This document shows, in pieces, positions 60,959 to 64,000 of a DNA stretch of 64,000 nt. Below the pieces are notes generated by a model that saw nothing but the letters and a program-made list of their open reading frames with translations, searched no databases and had not been told where the DNA came from. Source of the DNA: Muricoccus roseus (GTDB taxonomy: Bacteria; Pseudomonadota; Alphaproteobacteria; Acetobacterales; Acetobacteraceae); assembly GCF_900141905.1 (NCBI RefSeq), contig NZ_FQZF01000010.1, positions 62,001 through 126,000 of the forward strand. The letters are read 5' to 3'. The position numbers were made by a program, and so were the translations under genes. Positions within the stretch are counted from its first letter, which is position 1. Each line of letters begins with the position of its first letter.

Positions 60959-61014
60959 GGGGGTAGCCAGGACCCGTACGGACCCGGCACGCCCACCGAA
61001 GAAGGGACAAGTCC

Positions 61015-61917
61015 ATGAGCCTCGACCTGACCGGCGTTATCCCGCCCCTCGTCACGCCGTTCACGGCAGAGGGGGAGATTGACGAGACGGCCTTCCGCAA
61101 CGTGATCCGCTTCAACCTGGCCAGGGGCGTCCACGGCGTGTGCCCTGGCGGCAGCAGCGGCGAGGGCCACACCCTCACGCTCGACGAGTTCCGCCGGATC
61201 ATGGAGATCACCGCCGAGGAGGTGAACGGAGCTGTTCCGATCGTGGCTGGCATCATCTCGAACAGCACGCGCGACGCGATCAACCGTGCGAAGGCCATTG
61301 AGCACCTGCCTGTCGCGGCGCTGCAGGTCACGCCCGTGCACTACCTTTTCAAGCCGGACGAGGCCTCCACCTTCCGCCACTTCAAGGCGCTGACCGAAGC
61401 CGTGGGCACGCCGGTCATCATCTACAACGTGGTGCCCTGGAACTACTGCACCCCCGCCCAACTCATCCGCCTGATGAGCGAGCTGCCCGGCGTTCAGGGC
61501 GTCAAGCAGAGCCAGGGCGACCTGAAGCTGATGGCCGACCTGCTGCTCGGTGTGCCGAAGGGCTGCAAGATCTACTCGGCCATCGACGCACTGCTCTATT
61601 CCTCCTTTGCGCTCGGCGCGCATGGCACGATCGCGGCCACGCCCGCCGCCATCCCCGGTGTCTGCGTGGCGCTGTGGAAGGCTGCCCAGGCCGGGGACCA
61701 CGCCAGGGCCTTCGAAATGCACAAGGCGATGCTCGCCTACTGGAACGCCATCGTGGCCGATAACCTCCCGGCGAACATAAAGACCTCCCTCACGCTCCAG
61801 GGCTGTGACGCAGGCCTGCCGCGCGCGCCCATGCCGCCCACCAGCGACGCTCAGCGCGCGCGCATCGAGGAGACGCTGAAGGCCGTGCTTCGCTACGAGG
61901 CACTGGAAACGGTGTGA
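61015..61917 (+). CDS. DapA-family Schiff-base aldolase/dehydratase
   Basis: A 300-residue member of the dihydrodipicolinate synthase/N-acetylneuraminate lyase family. Schiff-base Lys164 lies in GVKQSQGD, Tyr137 in IIYNVVPW, and the carboxylate-binding loop is GGSSGEGHTL (usual GTTGE replaced by GSSGE). FCD-regulated, receptor-linked members are normally catabolic (keto-sugar-acid or oxo-acid cleavage) rather than lysine biosynthetic, which fits here. It heads an operon with a Bug receptor; a likely terminator lies just after it. Confidence 0.88.
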   Translation: MSLDLTGVIPPLVTPFTAEGEIDETAFRNVIRFNLARGVHGVCPGGSSGEGHTLTLDEFRRIMEITAEEVNGAVPIVAGIISNSTRDAINRAKAIEHLPVAALQVTPVHYLFKPDEASTFRHFKALTEAVGTPVIIYNVVPWNYCTPAQLIRLMSELPGVQGVKQSQGDLKLMADLLLGVPKGCKIYSAIDALLYSSFALGAHGTIAATPAAIPGVCVALWKAAQAGDHARAFEMHKAMLAYWNAIVADNLPANIKTSLTLQGCDAGLPRAPMPPTSDAQRARIEETLKAVLRYEALETV

Positions 61918-61925
61918 GCCCGGGC

Positions 61926-61964
61926 GGGCAGGGGAGGGGGCGCTCCCTGCCCCGCGGGACTTTT
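61926..61964 (+). terminator. Possible terminator after the DapA-family gene
   Basis: Arms GGGCAGGGGAG and CTCCCTGCCC pair with one bulged G over a six-base loop; TTTT follows eight bases later. Strength is uncertain because of that gap, so some read-through into the receptor gene is likely. Confidence 0.4.
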
Positions 61965-62029
61965 GCTGCACGGCAAGAACCGGGGCCGTAAGGCGCGGAA
62001 CCCGGACCAAGAAAGAACAGGAGGAAAGC

Positions 62030-63010
62030 ATGCCACTTGATCGCCGCGGGCTTCTGACGCTCGGCGCTCTCACCGCCGCGGGCGGTGCCCTCCCCTTGGG
62101 GGTGAGGGCACAGAGCTTCCCGAGTAGGGCGCTCACCATTGTCGTGCCCTTCGCCCCAGGTGGAAACACCGATCTTGTGGGCCGGATCGTCGCGACCGCG
62201 CTCGGCAAGGTACTCGGGCAGTCCGTCGTCGTCGATAATCGTCCCGGCGCGGGAGGTTCCATCGGCGCGGGGCAGGTCGCCCGCACCGCGCCTGACGGGC
62301 ACACGCTGCTCCTGGCCGGGGCCGGCGTGATCGTCACCGTTCCGGAGATGACGACCACGCCCTACACGCCGGCGGACTTCGCTCCGCTCAGCCTCGTCAA
62401 TCGCAGCTCCATGGTGCTGCTCGCCCGCAGCAATGACGGGCGCTTCCGCAGCTTCTCCGACCTTGCCAGTTATGCCCGCTCCGGAGAGGGGAAGCTCAAC
62501 GCAGCCCATTCCGGGCCAGGCACGCCGAACCACCTCGCGCTGATCCAGCTCGAGAACCTGCTCGGCGCCAAGTTCACCACCGTCAGCTATCGTGGGTCCG
62601 GACCGGCGCTGAGCGACCTGCTGGGCGGCCAGATCGATGTGCATTTCGACCAGGTGACGAGCGCTCTGTCCCATATCCGCTCCGGTGCGCTGCAAGCGCT
62701 GGCGGTGCTCGGGCCGGCGAATGATCCTGCCCTGCCGGATGTGAAGACGGTGTCGCAACTCGGCTTTGGAGAGATCGACGGAACGACCTATATCGGCCTC
62801 CTCGTCCCCGCTCGTACTCCGAAGGATTTGCGGGACCGCCTCGCGGCCGCCATCCAGCAAGCCGTTCGCGACCCGCAGATGGTCACGAGCGCGCGCGATC
62901 TCGGCAGCGAAGCCTATGCCGGGACTCCCGAGGAGTTCGCGCGCATCCTGGAGGCGGAGCACGCCCTGTCCAGCAAGGCCGCGCGCGATGGCCGGCTGAA
63001 GGCTGATTAG
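62030..63010 (+). CDS. TTT (Bug) family periplasmic solute receptor
   Basis: A 326-residue receptor behind an AGGAGGAAA site. It has a signal peptide with an Arg pair (DRRGLLTLGALTAAGGALPLGVRAQ), then LTIVVPFAPGGNTDLVGRIV, VVVDNRPGAGGSIGAGQVARTAPDG and SYRGSGPALSDLLGG. The 112-bp gap to the DapA-family gene suggests shared regulation by the GntR protein. Probably binds the sugar acid or oxo acid used by that enzyme. Confidence 0.9.
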   Translation: MPLDRRGLLTLGALTAAGGALPLGVRAQSFPSRALTIVVPFAPGGNTDLVGRIVATALGKVLGQSVVVDNRPGAGGSIGAGQVARTAPDGHTLLLAGAGVIVTVPEMTTTPYTPADFAPLSLVNRSSMVLLARSNDGRFRSFSDLASYARSGEGKLNAAHSGPGTPNHLALIQLENLLGAKFTTVSYRGSGPALSDLLGGQIDVHFDQVTSALSHIRSGALQALAVLGPANDPALPDVKTVSQLGFGEIDGTTYIGLLVPARTPKDLRDRLAAAIQQAVRDPQMVTSARDLGSEAYAGTPEEFARILEAEHALSSKAARDGRLKAD

Positions 63011-63062
63011 GAGAGGGCGTCGGGCGGCCGTCCGGCCCCTATGGACACCGCCCCGCGCGAAG

Positions 63063-63827
63063 TCAGCTCATCCCGAGCAGACCGTAGATTCGCTTCACAT
63101 AGCTGCCGAAGGCCTCGGAGGTCTTGATCTCGAGCCCGCGCTCGGGCGGCAGCGTGATGTCGAAGTAGTCCGCCATGCGCGCCGGACCGGCGGTGAGCAC
63201 CGCGCAGCGCGCGCCGAGGAAGACCGCTTCCTGGATGGAATGGGTGACGAAAAGGATGGTCTTCCCGCTTTCCCGCCAGATGCGGAGCATCTCCAGGTTC
63301 ATCCGCTCGCGGGTCAGGGCGTCCAGCGCGCCAAAGGGCTCGTCCATGAGGATGAGCTTGGGGTCGTGCACCAGTGCACGCGCGATGGCGGCGCGCTGCT
63401 GCATGCCGCCGGAAAGCTGGTAGGGGTACTTCGCCTCGAACCCGCGAAGCCCGACCATGGCGAGCAGGTGGCGCGCCCTTTCCTGCGCCTCGCGCCGTGG
63501 CAGTCCGAGAATCTCGGCGGGAAGGGTGACGTTCTCCAGGATGGTGCGCCACTTCAGCAGGAGCGCCTGCTGGAACACCATGCCCACGTCACGGCCGGGC
63601 ACGAAGCCCGATGTGGCATTACCGATCCGCACCGTGCCGCCATCGGCCTCATGCAGCCCGGCGAGGATCTTTAGCACCGTTGTCTTGCCGCAGCCGGAGG
63701 GGCCGACGAGCGAGACGAGGTCGCCCTCGTTCACCGTCATGCTGACATCGGAGACCGCGATGAAGTCCTGGCCGTCGCTGCGATAGGTCTTGCGGACCTT
63801 GTCGAGCTGGATGAGGGGCTCAGTCAC
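63063..63827 (-). CDS. ABC transporter ATP-binding protein (nitrate/sulfonate/taurine class)
   Basis: A 254-residue ATPase from a GTG at 63827. Walker A GPSGCGKTT, Q-loop GMVFQQALLLKWRT, signature LSGGMQQRAAIARAL, Walker B LILMDEPFGALD and switch VTHSIQEAVFLG are complete. The AVFL, GARCAVLTAGPARM pattern is typical of SsuB/TauB/NrtD-like importers. Its start overlaps the stop of the upstream gene (GTGA); a permease and binding protein are not visible within the window. Confidence 0.93.
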   Translation of the reverse strand: MTEPLIQLDKVRKTYRSDGQDFIAVSDVSMTVNEGDLVSLVGPSGCGKTTVLKILAGLHEADGGTVRIGNATSGFVPGRDVGMVFQQALLLKWRTILENVTLPAEILGLPRREAQERARHLLAMVGLRGFEAKYPYQLSGGMQQRAAIARALVHDPKLILMDEPFGALDALTRERMNLEMLRIWRESGKTILFVTHSIQEAVFLGARCAVLTAGPARMADYFDITLPPERGLEIKTSEAFGSYVKRIYGLLGMS

Positions 63828-64000
63828 GACAGCCAGCGCTCCAGGTTTCCCGCGACGAAGGCGTCGTCGGAGAATTCGGGATAGAGGCGGCAGATCCGGT
63901 CGATCGCCTCCGCCTGGCCTGGGCTGAGCCCCTCATCGGGGTTGAGGCACCAGGTTCCCTCCAGCAGCCCCTGCCGCCGCAGGATCTCGTGGCAGCCCGC
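63824..64000 (-). CDS. C-terminal end of an uncharacterised protein, possibly DapA family (cut by window edge)
   Basis: Fifty-eight residues are visible: AGCHEILRRQGLLEG, TWCLNPDEGLSPGQAEAIDR, ICRLYPEFSDDAFVAGN and LERWLS. I recall similar tails on some DapA-family proteins in proteobacterial catabolic operons, but this is too short to be sure. It is translationally coupled to the ABC ATPase, so it belongs to that operon. Confidence 0.55.
   Translation of the reverse strand, partial: AGCHEILRRQGLLEGTWCLNPDEGLSPGQAEAIDRICRLYPEFSDDAFVAGNLERWLS

Overview
The window is about 64 kb of very GC-rich DNA with strongly GC-biased third codon positions. It carries many periplasmic receptors of the tripartite-tricarboxylate (TTT/Bug) family, a DUF3126 gene typical of alphaproteobacteria, an AarC-like CoA-transferase and a complete Kdp system. 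This suggests an alphaproteobacterium of the Acetobacteraceae, probably Roseomonas-like; that is an inference from gene content, not from a marker gene. No rRNA, tRNA or CRISPR array was seen.

Layout. (1) 1-10.1 kb: an aromatic-acid catabolic region. It has an edge-truncated MobA-like flavin monooxygenase, a MarR regulator, a Rieske oxygenase and, divergently, an operon of its reductase, a Pht4-like dehydrogenase, two Bug receptors, a 60-residue protein, a Pht5-like decarboxylase and an M29/NicX-like metalloenzyme. (2) 10.1-12.4 kb: small regulators, a DUF3489 remnant, a fold-back IS5-family remnant, and a small RTX beta-roll protein with a double-glycine leader. (3) 12.5-19 kb: a complete NHLM-type export triad (HlyD-like adaptor, C39-peptidase ABC transporter, second ABC transporter), divergent from the RTX gene and probably its exporter. 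(4) 19-24.3 kb: a decaying stretch with a two-component system inactivated by a nonsense codon and a deletion, fused to a broken MocR gene, then Sir2 and DUF2270 genes and short tandem repeats. (5) 24.3-41.2 kb: several small catabolic modules, each with its own Bug receptor: cysteine dioxygenase plus rhodanese; LysR plus an AstE-like hydrolase; cupin/DUF6282/aldolase; IclR plus quinone oxidoreductase; SDR/ALDH/BKACE. (6) 41.3-49.5 kb: kdpFABC divergent from kdpDE. (7) 49.6-51.4 kb: creD beside an internally deleted creBC remnant. (8) 51.5-60 kb: a DASS carboxylate transporter in line with a three-subunit, apparently soluble NADH:fumarate-reductase-like enzyme, then an AarC-like CoA-transferase and an atypical pyruvate kinase. 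(9) 60-64 kb: a GntR-regulated DapA-family gene with a Bug receptor, and an ABC ATPase gene overlapping an edge-truncated gene.

Working together. Regions 1 and 5 look like a set of import-sensor receptors coupled to ring hydroxylation, decarboxylation and aldolase or beta-keto-acid cleavage. Seven Bug receptors occur with no TctA/TctB membrane genes here. Sequence-level operator candidates were found for MarR, LysR, IclR, GntR/FCD and KdpE. The best candidates for something undescribed are the RTX/double-glycine cargo with the NHLM exporter, the phthalate-like route ending in a NicX-like enzyme, and the NuoF/FrdA/FrdB-like complex.
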